Of a stretch of DNA of 19,274 nucleotides, positions 12,843 through 19,274 are shown in pieces. Source of the DNA: JBBTRN01 sp038065175 (GTDB lineage Bacteria > Patescibacteriota > Doudnabacteria > UBA920); contig JBBTRN010000030.1 in NCBI GenBank assembly GCA_038065175.1, positions 1 through 19,274 of the forward strand, in the 5' to 3' direction. The position numbers and the translations under genes were made by a program. The notes beneath the pieces are model-generated. The model saw only the letters and a list, made by a program, of their open reading frames with translations, made no database searches and was not told where the DNA came from. The first letter of the stretch is position 1. The number at the start of each line of letters is the position of its first letter.

Positions 12843-15800
12843 ATGAACAAACTATCTAAATATAAAAAAATACTCATTCTTGGTTCCGGCGCTCTTAAAA
12901 TTGGCGAAGCCGGGGAATTTGACTATAGTGGTTCGCAAGCTATTAAGGCTTTAAAGGAAGAAGGGGTAAAAACTGTTCTAATTAACCCCAACATCGCGAC
13001 TATCCAAACTTCTAAATTTTTAGCTGATGAAATTTATTTTTTGCCGGTAAACGCCGACTTTGCGGGAAAAGTTATAGCTAAGGAAAAGCCTGACGGTATT
13101 TTGCTTTCATTCGGTGGCCAGACTGCTTTAAATTGTGGGCTGGAATTGGTAAAAAAAGGAATATTAAAGAGACATGGGGTAAGAATTCTCGGCACCTCTA
13201 TTGATTCCATTGAGCTTACTGAAGACCGCCAAATGTTCGCAGATCATTTAAGGAAAATTAACATTCCGACGCCCAAAAGCAAGGCGACTAAAACTTTGCT
13301 AGAAGCCGAAAAAATCGCCAGAAAAATTGGTTATCCGGTTATGATTAGGGCGGCGTTTGCTTTGGGTGGACAAAATTCCGGAGTAGTTTATAACAATCAG
13401 CAGCTCAAGGCTCTGGCAGCCAAAGCTTTGTCAGTTAGTCCGCAGATCTTGGTGGAAAAATATCTTCATCATTTTAAGGAAATTGAATACGAAGTGGTTA
13501 GGGATATATACGGCAATTCGGCGACAGTTTGCAATATGGAAAATTTTGATCCCCTAGGCATCCATACCGGCGATTCGATTGTCGTTGCGCCCAGTCAGAC
13601 CTTGAATAATTTTGAGTATCATGGTTTGAGAAAAGCAAGTATAGACATTGTGCGGTCTTTAAACATTGTCGGCGAATGCAATGTCCAATTTGCGTTAAAC
13701 CCAAAACCGCCCAAAGGAAAGCTTTTGGATTTTTATGTAATTGAAGTTAATGCCCGGCTGTCGCGTTCGAGCGCCCTGGCCTCCAAGGCAACCGGATACC
13801 CCTTGGCTTATGTTGCCGCGAAATTAGCCTTGGGTAAATCTTTGTCGGAAATAAAAAACCAAGTGACTAAAAGTACACAAAGTTTTTTTGAGCCGGCTCT
13901 CGATTATTTGGCCGTAAAACTGCCCCGCTGGGATTTGGAAAAATTTAAGGGTGCGGAGGAGAAGATTGGCAGCAGCATGAAGTCTGTAGGGGAAGTAATG
14001 GCTTTAGGCCGGAGTTTTGAGGAAGCTTTGCAAAAAGCCGTGCGGATGCAGTCGGGGCGGGTGGAAGGCGTTACGGATAATGGTTTTAAAAACAGGGAAG
14101 AGGTAATTAAATTTTTAAAAATCCCGACGCCAAAAAGATTGTTCGCAGTCGCCGCGGCAATTAATTTGGGCATTCCTCTTAAGCGCATTAGCCATTTAAC
14201 TGGCATAGATTTATGGTTTTTGCATCGGATTAGAGCAATTGTCATAGCTGAAAAAGAGTTTGTAAAATCAAAAGTTGAAATTAGCCGGGAGCGGTTAATA
14301 AGCTTAAAACTCTTAGGAATTTCTGACAAACGAATAGCTTTGCTTTCAGGCAAAACTCAGTTTGAAATTAGGCGTTTTAGAAAAAAGTATGGGGTTACGC
14401 CCAAAGTTTTCCAAATTGATACTCTGGCCGGGGAATTTTCCGCAAAAACTAATTATTTGTATTTGACTTACCATGGTTCGCACGACGATGTTAAGCCTTT
14501 GGGCAAGAAAGCTGTTGTAGTTTTAGGTAGCGGCCCGTACCATATTGGTTCTAGTGTGGAATTCGACTGGTCCTCGGTAATGGCGGCCAGGGCTTTGGTA
14601 AAAAATCAAAAACTTTCGGTGGTGATAAATTGTAACCCGGAAACCGTCTCTACTGATTACGATATTTCATCCCGGTTGTATTTTGAGGATCTGTCTTTTG
14701 AAACTGTTGCGGATATTTATGAGTTTGAAAATCCTTATGGAGTGGTAATTTCCATGGGGGGCCAGCGCCCGAATAATTTGGCGCGGAAAATGGCAAAAGA
14801 AGGTTTTAAAATTTTAGGCACTAAAGCCCATAATATTGACAGGGCGGAAGATAGGGGAAAGTTTTCAGGTTTACTGGATAGTTTGGAGATTAGCCAACCA
14901 CTTTGGCAGAGTTTTTCAAATTTTGCGGAAGCAAAAAAATTCGCGCTTAACGTCGGTTTTCCGGTTTTGGTTAGGCCTTCTTACGTGCTTTCAGGTAGCG
15001 CAATGAAAGTTTGCTTTAATACTTATGAACTTGAAAGTTTTTTGGAAAAAGCAGCGGGTTTAGGACCTGAACACCCGGTGACTGTATCGCAGTTTATAGA
15101 AAACGCCAAAGAGCTGGAATTTGATGGCGTGGCGCAAAATGGCGAAATTGTCCTTTGGGCAATTTCCGAACATGTTGAAAACGCCGGCGTACACAGCGGC
15201 GACGCTACCATAGTTTATCCTACCCAAAGGGTGTTTTCCGCCACGGAAAGGAAAATTCGCGAGCTTTCAACCAAAATTGCCCAGGCCTTAGAGGTGAGTG
15301 GGCCATTTAACATCCAGTTTTTAGTCAAGGAACATAAACCTTTCGTGATAGAAGTAAATTTGCGGGCCAGCCGAACTTTTCCGCTTTTGTCTAAAGCTAT
15401 GGACGTGAATTTCGCGGAAGTCGCAGTAGACGCGTTTTTTGGGAAAGCTAAAAAATATGTCGGACATTACCCTAAAAATGTCGTGGTCAAGTCCCCGCAG
15501 TTTTCTTTTGCCCGTCTGTCCGGCGCGGATCCTATTTTGCAGGTGGAAATGTCCTCTACCGGGGAGGTGGCGGCGTTCGGTGACAGCTACGACGAAGCCC
15601 TGCTTAAGTCCATAATGTCGTCTTCCAGGCTCGTTTTGGAGAATAAAACCGCGTTGTTGTCTTTGGGTGGCCAGGTGAACAAAGAAAAATTTTTGCCCTT
15701 TGCGCGAATGCTTTTCGACTCCGGTTACAAACTGTACGCTACAGATTCCACGGCAGAGTATTTTTTAAGGCAAAAAATCGGCTGCCAAATGGTGAAAAAA

Positions 15801-16079
15801 GTTTCCCAAAGCCAGGGCGCAGGCAAAGAGAATGTGGCGGAAATTATCCAGGGGAAAAAATGCGCGTTTGCGGTAATCTTAAGCGATTATGGCAAAAAGA
15901 AAAAATTAAGGCATGTTGAGCAAATTATTACCGACGGCTATAAAATCAGGCGCGCGTCTGTGGAGAATAACCTGCCTTTATTCACTGACCTGCATTTAGC
16001 CAGGGCTTTTGTAAGGGCTTTGTGCGGATTGAAAATGAAAGACTTAAAAATTAAAGCATACAACGAATATGAATTTTAA
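12843..16079 (+). CDS. carB: Carbamoyl-phosphate synthase large subunit, CAD-like
   Basis: 1078 aa, full length. Makes carbamoyl phosphate from bicarbonate, ammonia and two ATP. Two homologous halves, each with a preATP-grasp (GEFDYSGSQAIKAL at about 25-38; GSSVEFDWSSV in the second half) and an ATP-grasp domain (EVNARLSRSSALASKATGYP; EVNLRASRTFPLLSKAM). An oligomerisation region lies between, and a C-terminal MGS-like allosteric domain from about 930. Both halves carry phrases shared with animal CAD (LINPNIATIQTS, CNMENFDPLGIHTGDSIVVA, NPETVSTDYDISSRLYFEDLSFE, VPQFSF-like KSPQFSFARLSGAD) rather than the E. coli forms, from memory. It lies 67 bases after carA and overlaps pyrB by 11 bases. 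No Shine-Dalgarno sequence. Confidence 0.97.
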   Translation: MNKLSKYKKILILGSGALKIGEAGEFDYSGSQAIKALKEEGVKTVLINPNIATIQTSKFLADEIYFLPVNADFAGKVIAKEKPDGILLSFGGQTALNCGLELVKKGILKRHGVRILGTSIDSIELTEDRQMFADHLRKINIPTPKSKATKTLLEAEKIARKIGYPVMIRAAFALGGQNSGVVYNNQQLKALAAKALSVSPQILVEKYLHHFKEIEYEVVRDIYGNSATVCNMENFDPLGIHTGDSIVVAPSQTLNNFEYHGLRKASIDIVRSLNIVGECNVQFALNPKPPKGKLLDFYVIEVNARLSRSSALASKATGYPLAYVAAKLALGKSLSEIKNQVTKSTQSFFEPALDYLAVKLPRWDLEKFKGAEEKIGSSMKSVGEVMALGRSFEEALQKAVRMQSGRVEGVTDNGFKNREEVIKFLKIPTPKRLFAVAAAINLGIPLKRISHLTGIDLWFLHRIRAIVIAEKEFVKSKVEISRERLISLKLLGISDKRIALLSGKTQFEIRRFRKKYGVTPKVFQIDTLAGEFSAKTNYLYLTYHGSHDDVKPLGKKAVVVLGSGPYHIGSSVEFDWSSVMAARALVKNQKLSVVINCNPETVSTDYDISSRLYFEDLSFETVADIYEFENPYGVVISMGGQRPNNLARKMAKEGFKILGTKAHNIDRAEDRGKFSGLLDSLEISQPLWQSFSNFAEAKKFALNVGFPVLVRPSYVLSGSAMKVCFNTYELESFLEKAAGLGPEHPVTVSQFIENAKELEFDGVAQNGEIVLWAISEHVENAGVHSGDATIVYPTQRVFSATERKIRELSTKIAQALEVSGPFNIQFLVKEHKPFVIEVNLRASRTFPLLSKAMDVNFAEVAVDAFFGKAKKYVGHYPKNVVVKSPQFSFARLSGADPILQVEMSSTGEVAAFGDSYDEALLKSIMSSSRLVLENKTALLSLGGQVNKEKFLPFARMLFDSGYKLYATDSTAEYFLRQKIGCQMVKKVSQSQGAGKENVAEIIQGKKCAFAVILSDYGKKKKLRHVEQIITDGYKIRRASVENNLPLFTDLHLARAFVRALCGLKMKDLKIKAYNEYEF

Positions 16080-16995
16080 GCATATCTTAAACGGGGCGCA
16101 GTTTGCTGACCAAGAACTTTTAAATAATATTTTTAACAAGGCTGCCCAACTGGAAAGGTCCGACCGTGAAGGCGGTATGCCCAAACTTTTAGCGGGAAAA
16201 GTAGTGGCCACGGTGTTTTATGAAACCAGCACGCGCACCAGGCTGTCTTTTGAAGCCGCGGCTATTAAGCTCGGCGCCGGCGTAATTTCTATTAGCGACC
16301 CTAAAACCTCCTCGGCTTCCAAAGGCGAGAGTTTGGAAGATGCCATTAAGGTCATATCTGGCTATTCAGACGCAGTGATCTTAAGGTATCCGGAAAACGG
16401 CGCGGCAGAAAAGGCTTCTTTAGTCTCGGAGGCTCCTCTGATTAATGCGGGCGACGGTTATAATGAGCATCCCACGCAAGCCTTGTACGATTTATATACC
16501 ATGCAGAAAGAGTTGGGCAAGATAGATGGCCTAAAAATTGCATTCTTGTCGGATTTCCGCTATCAGCGAAATATTCATTCTTTGATCCCGATGTTTTCGG
16601 TTTTTAAGGATTTAATTTTATATTTAATTGGTCCAAAGGAACTGCGTTTGCCGGAAAATTACAAGCTCGAGCTAAAAAAGGCTGGAGTAAAATTTGAGGA
16701 ATTAGACGGTGTGGATTCAGTTTTGCCGGAAATTGATGTGCTTTATGTCACCCGGGTATTTAAGGAACGCTTTGGGGATGAAGCCGAATACGAAAGGCTG
16801 AAAAAAGCATTTTTTGTGAATGAAGCTACGGTCGCAAAAATGAAAAAACGCTCAGTGATTCTGCATGTCATGCCTAGGATTTTTGAAGTTGATACGAAGG
16901 TTGACGCTGACCCCCGCGCCGCTTATTTTAGGCAAGCCAAAAATGGCCTCTATGTCCGCGCCGCCCTATTGCTTTATGCGTTGGGTTTGATTTAG
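16069..16995 (+). CDS. pyrB: Aspartate carbamoyltransferase catalytic subunit
   Basis: 308 aa, standard length. Transfers the carbamoyl group to aspartate, using the product of CarAB. Carbamoyl-phosphate site: STRTR (54-58), the S81/K85 loop (SSASKGESL), and HPTQALYDLYT (H134-T144). Aspartate site: TRVFKERF (228-235) and the loop HVMPR (266-270), which is usually HPLPR, so the first proline is replaced by valine. The end DPRAAYFRQAKNGLYVR is typical. The start overlaps carB by 11 bases, implying coupling. No pyrI regulatory gene follows; the enzyme is probably an unregulated trimer unless it associates with DHOase or CPSase, as in other bacteria and CAD. Confidence 0.96.
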   Translation: MNFKHILNGAQFADQELLNNIFNKAAQLERSDREGGMPKLLAGKVVATVFYETSTRTRLSFEAAAIKLGAGVISISDPKTSSASKGESLEDAIKVISGYSDAVILRYPENGAAEKASLVSEAPLINAGDGYNEHPTQALYDLYTMQKELGKIDGLKIAFLSDFRYQRNIHSLIPMFSVFKDLILYLIGPKELRLPENYKLELKKAGVKFEELDGVDSVLPEIDVLYVTRVFKERFGDEAEYERLKKAFFVNEATVAKMKKRSVILHVMPRIFEVDTKVDADPRAAYFRQAKNGLYVRAALLLYALGLI

Positions 16996-17058
16996 CGACT
17001 GCGCGGCCGAAAATATAGCCAAAATATAGTTTGTAAAAAATAACCAAGATATTTTTCT

Positions 17059-17094
17059 TAGTCCCAAAATTGACGGCCGTCAATTTTGGGACTA
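17059..17094. repeat. 36-bp perfect palindrome downstream of pyrB
   Basis: The sequence is its own reverse complement, centred on ACGGCCGT (17073-17080), between a T-rich stretch on the left (ATTTTTC) and TTATATTT on the right. It lies between convergent pyrB and pgl and may end both transcripts. Its design matches the other palindromes in the window though the sequence differs. Confidence 0.8.
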
Positions 17095-17122
17095 TTATAT
17101 TTATGTTGAATTTATCTGAATT

Positions 17123-17163
17123 AAATGAAGCTCCTCGCAGCTATGCTGCGAGGAGCTTCATTT
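17123..17163. repeat. 19-bp perfect hairpin overlapping the pgl stop
   Basis: 17123-17141 pairs perfectly with 17145-17163 around a TAT loop; the core is GAAGCTCCTCGCAGC. The pgl stop codon (17158-17160 on the minus strand) lies inside the arm. Stem length and three-base loop resemble the RAYT hairpin at 4060-4102. Confidence 0.85.
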
Positions 17164-17865
17164 TATATCCGTGAAAATTTGGAAGTGTTTGGTTTCAAAA
17201 ATTCCTACGGCCGGGAGGGTATGGGGCTGGCTTTGCCCTTTCAGCAGTTCATCGAGTTTTGGCTTTTTTTCAGTCCCGCATATAAATACCACGGCTTCAT
17301 CAATCCTTTTTAAAAGCGGCAGGGTGGAGGTTACCCTGTCTTCGTATTTATGTTTGCCTAAAGCCTTGTAGGCCGCCAGCAAATGATGGTCTTCGAAAGT
17401 TGTTTCAAAAAAATTTGGATCATGAGCATAAGGGAATATGCCGGCAATGTGCCCGTCTGATCCCATGCCAATGGTAGCGAAGATCTTGCCGTCCGGGTTT
17501 TCATCGAGCCATTTTTTTAAAGTTATTTCCCAGCGCGCGCGGAGGTCATTAATGTTTTCATCTTGGCGGGGCACGGTGCCAATGAAATTTACATCCACTT
17601 CCTGGGTTCGGGAATAAAAGTCCAATTTTTGGAATTGCAAAAAATTGTTAGCTTCCGCTTCCTGGCTGAACCTTTCGTCCAGCATGGTAATGGTAAGGTT
17701 TTCGCCTAAGGACGAAGTATTCACATAATCCAAAATAGACAAAGACGAGCCGCCGGAAAGGAGCAGTAAAACGGGCGCGTCCTTATTTTCCAATAATAAT
17801 TTATTTAAAGCCTCGCCGCTTGCGGCCGCGGCTTCTACTTTTGTTTCAAAACGGCTGATGTTCAT
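17158..17865 (-). CDS. pgl: 6-phosphogluconolactonase-like protein
   Basis: 235 aa. Hydrolyses 6-phosphogluconolactone in the oxidative pentose phosphate pathway, if the family call is right. Motifs: LLLSGGSSLSIL (35-45, phosphate loop), TMLDERF (60-66), and ATIGMGSDGHIAGIFPY (130-146), where the family has GMG.DGH. The order and spacing are those of the SOL/NagB-like fold. The related glucosamine-6-phosphate deaminases share the fold, but GMGSDGHIAGIFP favours lactonase. It is alone on the minus strand with no zwf or gnd in view. The promoter gives a nearly leaderless message. The stop lies inside a palindrome. Confidence 0.85.
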   Translation of the reverse strand: MNISRFETKVEAAAASGEALNKLLLENKDAPVLLLLSGGSSLSILDYVNTSSLGENLTITMLDERFSQEAEANNFLQFQKLDFYSRTQEVDVNFIGTVPRQDENINDLRARWEITLKKWLDENPDGKIFATIGMGSDGHIAGIFPYAHDPNFFETTFEDHHLLAAYKALGKHKYEDRVTSTLPLLKRIDEAVVFICGTEKKPKLDELLKGQSQPHTLPAVGIFETKHFQIFTDIK

Positions 17866-17871
17866 AATATG

Positions 17872-17901
17872 ATTCTACCATAGCCTCAAAACCTTTTCCA
17901 A
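17872..17901 (-). promoter_or_regulatory. pgl promoter, near-leaderless
   Basis: On the minus strand TTGGAA (17901-17896), 18-base spacer and TAGAAT (17877-17872) preceded by TGG (extended -10). Only six bases separate the -10 from the ATG, so the start of transcription falls at or next to the start codon. Confidence 0.5.
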
Positions 17902-18020
17902 ATAGCGGTAAAAAAACAGGATCCCGAGCTTACTTACTTGTGCAAGCCCGGGGGTCCAGTGGTTGTTATTTGGAAGGCCATCTTAGGCCTACCATAATTT
18001 ATGGAAAGCCTCATCTGGGC

Positions 18021-18186
18021 ATTAGACCTGTTGTTAAATAATTTTTTGCCCAAAATATGCTCTTTCGCCAAAACCTTGCTAAAATTTTTTCCGCTTAACT
18101 TAGGTTAAACATCAAAAATTTTAGACTACAGTTTTGTCGGAAATATCATATTTTGCATCAAAAAATTATTAAGCAACAAGTCTATT
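18021..18186. repeat. Long imperfect inverted repeat (about 80-base arms)
   Basis: The left arm 18021-18099 and right arm 18104-18186 are inverted copies with small gaps; shared blocks include AATAATTTTTTG, AAAATATG, CTAAAATTTTT and the central GCTTAAC/GTTAAAC. The turn is TTAG (18100-18103). It can fold as one rod in RNA or extrude as a cruciform. Confidence 0.75.
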
Positions 18187-18244
18187 AATTTAAAGCGCCG
18201 ATTGACCTTGTCGCAAATGTAGTGAGAGATTAAGGACAAACAAA

Positions 18245-18268
18245 AAACCCTCCAAACAAGGAGGGTTT
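18245..18268. terminator. Two-way intrinsic terminator
   Basis: AAACCCTCC (18245-18253) pairs with GGAGGGTTT (18260-18268). On the minus strand it is followed by a T run and ends the cold-shock transcript 14 bases past its stop. On the plus strand TAAGTTTTT follows, so it could also end an RNA from the left. Confidence 0.9.
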
Positions 18269-18282
18269 AAGTTTTTCAAGAT

Positions 18283-18486
18283 TTAGGCAACGACTCTAAC
18301 ATTGACCGCGTTCTTGCCCTTCGGAGAGTCTTCCATGTCAAAAGTGACTTTGTCGCCTTCTTTAAGGTCAGCGAACTGGATGTCTACCAAAGAGTTGCTG
18401 TGGAAAAATAAATCTTTTTCCTGGCCTTCCACGGAAATAAAGCCGAAGCCTTTGTCCGAGATAAGCTTTTTGATTACACCATTCAT
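18283..18486 (-). CDS. Cold-shock domain protein
   Basis: 67 aa, one cold-shock domain. RNP1 is KGFGFI (12-17) and RNP2 is DLFFHSN (25-31), with the usual GDKVTFDMEDSPKGKNAVNV end. It binds single-stranded nucleic acids and probably acts as an RNA chaperone. The predicted leader is about 85 bases long, as in many csp genes where the leader senses temperature, and holds a small TCCTAACTTAGGA palindrome (18552-18564). The message ends at a strong terminator. No Shine-Dalgarno sequence is visible before the ATG. Confidence 0.95.
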   Translation of the reverse strand: MNGVIKKLISDKGFGFISVEGQEKDLFFHSNSLVDIQFADLKEGDKVTFDMEDSPKGKNAVNVRVVA

Positions 18487-18577
18487 AGGTTTAAAATTAT
18501 TTAATTTATAAGATGCAAAATTTTAAAAGTTTAAAGAAGCTCGACGATTTTTCCTAACTTAGGATTTCGCAGTACAA

Positions 18578-18605
18578 GTATTACACACATCGTAATTTTA
18601 GTCAA
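18578..18605 (-). promoter_or_regulatory. Promoter of the cold-shock gene
   Basis: On the minus strand TTGACT (18605-18600), 16-base spacer, TAATAC (18583-18578). The predicted start near 18571 leaves a leader of about 85 bases. Confidence 0.6.
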
Positions 18606-18645
18606 TAAGGGTGGAAATAGGTGTCATTTAAAAATGTTATGCCTA

Positions 18646-18674
18646 TTGTCAATCGGAATATTTTTTGATAATAT
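18646..18674 (+). promoter_or_regulatory. tmRNA promoter
   Basis: TTGTCA (18646-18651), 17-base spacer, TAATAT (18669-18674). It ends nine bases before the mature 5' end at 18684, which RNase P would trim. Confidence 0.7.
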
Positions 18675-18683
18675 TAATTTCTA

Positions 18684-19079
18684 GGGGATGGCGGTTTTTG
18701 ACAGCACTTTGACATCTTCTTATATACAAGACGAGCAAGCCTTTAGACAACTCGTTAAACTGTCCAGGCATCGATAAATGCTATCGAAAACTCTTGGAAC
18801 AAAGTCGTAGCAGCCTTCAAAGCTGCTGACTTCGCTCCTGCTTTTGCCTAATACTGGCGAGAGCACTTACCCCGTGGGTCTCTCTGCCCGCGGATCAGTA
18901 AGCTAATTTAGGGATGCGGTTTGGCGTTTGATTTAGGCGCTAACACCAAAGGCTTTCTAAATCACCCTCTATGATTCTTTGTCGGTTTGTATCACAGAGG
19001 TTTAAAACCGACTAATCTTGTGAACAATGGGAAGATAGATAATTGTTGGACAGGAGTTAAACTCTCCTCATCTCCACCA
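18684..19079 (+). ncRNA. ssrA: Transfer-messenger RNA (tmRNA)
   Basis: 396 bases. The 5' GGGGATG (18684-18690) pairs with CATCTCC (19069-19075) to form the acceptor stem with one G-U pair, and ACCA is encoded at 19076-19079. The T arm is AGGAG/CTCCT with loop TTAAACT. A tag frame ends at TAA 18849-18851, followed by G/C-rich pseudoknot-like stretches (18854-18900 and around 18910-18955). tmRNA with SmpB rescues stalled ribosomes and tags the peptide for proteolysis. One-piece, not permuted. The tag ends AFA rather than the common LAA. smpB is not in the window. Confidence 0.9.
18807..18851 (+). other. tmRNA tag reading frame
   Basis: If the frame resumes at GTA (18807), the tag is VAAFKAADFAPAFA; if at GCA (18810), it is one residue shorter. 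GTA is preceded by AAAGTC, which keeps A at -4 and AGUC just before the resume codon as in E. coli (GUAGUC before GCA). GCA would have C at -4. I favour GTA with modest confidence. Confidence 0.5.
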
Positions 19080-19180
19080 CTCGACTCCCTTTAATACATA
19101 ACAATTGTATTAAAGCTCGCTCGTGGTCTCGCTCCTAAAGGAGCTTGACCATATTACTATAGATTAAAGCGAGTCGAGTG
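19078..19180. repeat. Inverted repeat starting at the tmRNA 3' end
   Basis: CACTCGACTCCCTTTAAT (19078-19095) and ATTAAAGCGAGTCGAGTG (19163-19180) are inverted copies with one mismatch. The left arm starts in the tmRNA CCA. Inside are a perfect 10-bp hairpin (19089-19098 with 19106-19115) and a second one (GCTCC/GGAGC at 19131-19144, nested in TGGTC/GACCA). No long T run follows. It may process or end the tmRNA transcript, or mark an old integration at the tmRNA end. Confidence 0.7.
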
Positions 19181-19222
19181 TCCCGAGCGAAATTCCGCGA
19201 AGCGAGATGAAGTCGAGGGGCA
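19179..19222. repeat. TGTCCCGAGCG...GTCGAGGGGCA dispersed-type repeat
   Basis: The ends TGTCCCGA and TCGAGGGGCA are imperfect inverted copies around a TTCCGCGAA core. Similar words (CGCTCGGGACA, CCCCTCGACT) are, from memory, frequent in dispersed repeats of other genomes, in the same style as the one at 1469-1488. The remaining 52 bases to the edge show a TATAAT (19223-19228) but no supportable gene. Confidence 0.45.
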
Positions 19223-19274
19223 TATAATATATGTTCTATTTCTATTTATTTTTATGCAAAGATAACACACTATA

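Larger units (their letters stand above)
17877..18275 (+). ncRNA. Candidate structured RNA in a 417-base gene-free gap
   Basis: No open frame of useful length exists between pgl and the cold-shock gene. On the plus strand TTGTTT (17841-17846) and TAATAT (17865-17870) could start an RNA near 17877. It would contain a rod with an internal bubble (17896-17904 with 17967-17975; inner stem 17919-17931 with 17944-17957), a small hairpin (CCATAATTTATGG, 17992-18004), and the long hairpin 18021-18186, and could end at the two-way terminator 18245-18268. I do not recognise RNase P, SRP or 6S signatures with confidence. A decayed repeat is the main alternative. The strand is uncertain. Confidence 0.3.

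Noticed and set aside
17890..18240. RNase P RNA, SRP RNA or 6S RNA
   Set aside because: Size and folding invite the idea, but the conserved RNase P core, the SRP GGAAG/AGC loop and 6S hallmarks were not found on either strand.
19231..19274. Start of a new gene (ATG at 19231 open to the edge)
   Set aside because: Only 14 codons are visible, rich in Phe and Tyr, with a TATAAT too close to the ATG; it cannot be supported.
1..19274. Alternative genetic code (UGA as glycine, as in some Patescibacteria)
   Set aside because: TGA ends carA and pgl at the expected family lengths, and no in-frame TGA occurs inside conserved domains.

Overview
The window looks like a piece of a Patescibacteria (CPR) genome, most likely a parcubacterial lineage. 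This is inference, from a CPR-type single-pass membrane protein (6257-6829), secreted LamG proteins, very compact core genes, almost no Shine-Dalgarno sequences, and many small palindromic repeats, some inside reading frames. The genetic code is standard: TGA ends carA and the 6-phosphogluconolactonase gene.

Layout. 1-4056: two related LamG surface proteins (the first cut by the left edge) flank a small membrane-anchored protein. 4060-4801: a REP-associated tyrosine transposase (RAYT) gene bracketed by two near-identical hairpins. 4810-5298 (-): a protein with an N-terminal helical region and a Cas2/PaaX-type domain, with a near-consensus promoter. 5572-6829: two membrane or exported proteins. 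6984-8211 (-): the translation operon infC-rpmI-rplT from a strong promoter. 8283-8757: a unit with inverted-repeat ends carrying a frameshifted GxxExxY gene, placed just after an Nramp-family transporter gene (8760-10133, -).

10242-16995 (+) is the metabolic core: promoter, two mini reading frames, an intrinsic terminator and a long imperfect hairpin, then pyrC-carA-carB-pyrB. Together these make carbamoyl phosphate, carbamoyl-aspartate and dihydroorotate, the same four activities that are fused in animal CAD. CarA and CarB read more like CAD-type than E. coli-type enzymes. PyrC carries an in-frame palindromic repeat insertion. The leader layout suggests attenuation.

17059-19274: convergent palindromes, a 6-phosphogluconolactonase gene (-), a structured gene-free stretch that may encode an RNA, a cold-shock protein gene (-), and a complete tmRNA gene (18684-19079) with an unusual tag frame and a repeat starting at its 3' end.

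Two themes recur. Perfect hairpins without U tracts sit a few bases after stop codons. Degenerate short-word repeat arrays fill many intergenic gaps. No CRISPR array, tRNA or rRNA gene was seen.
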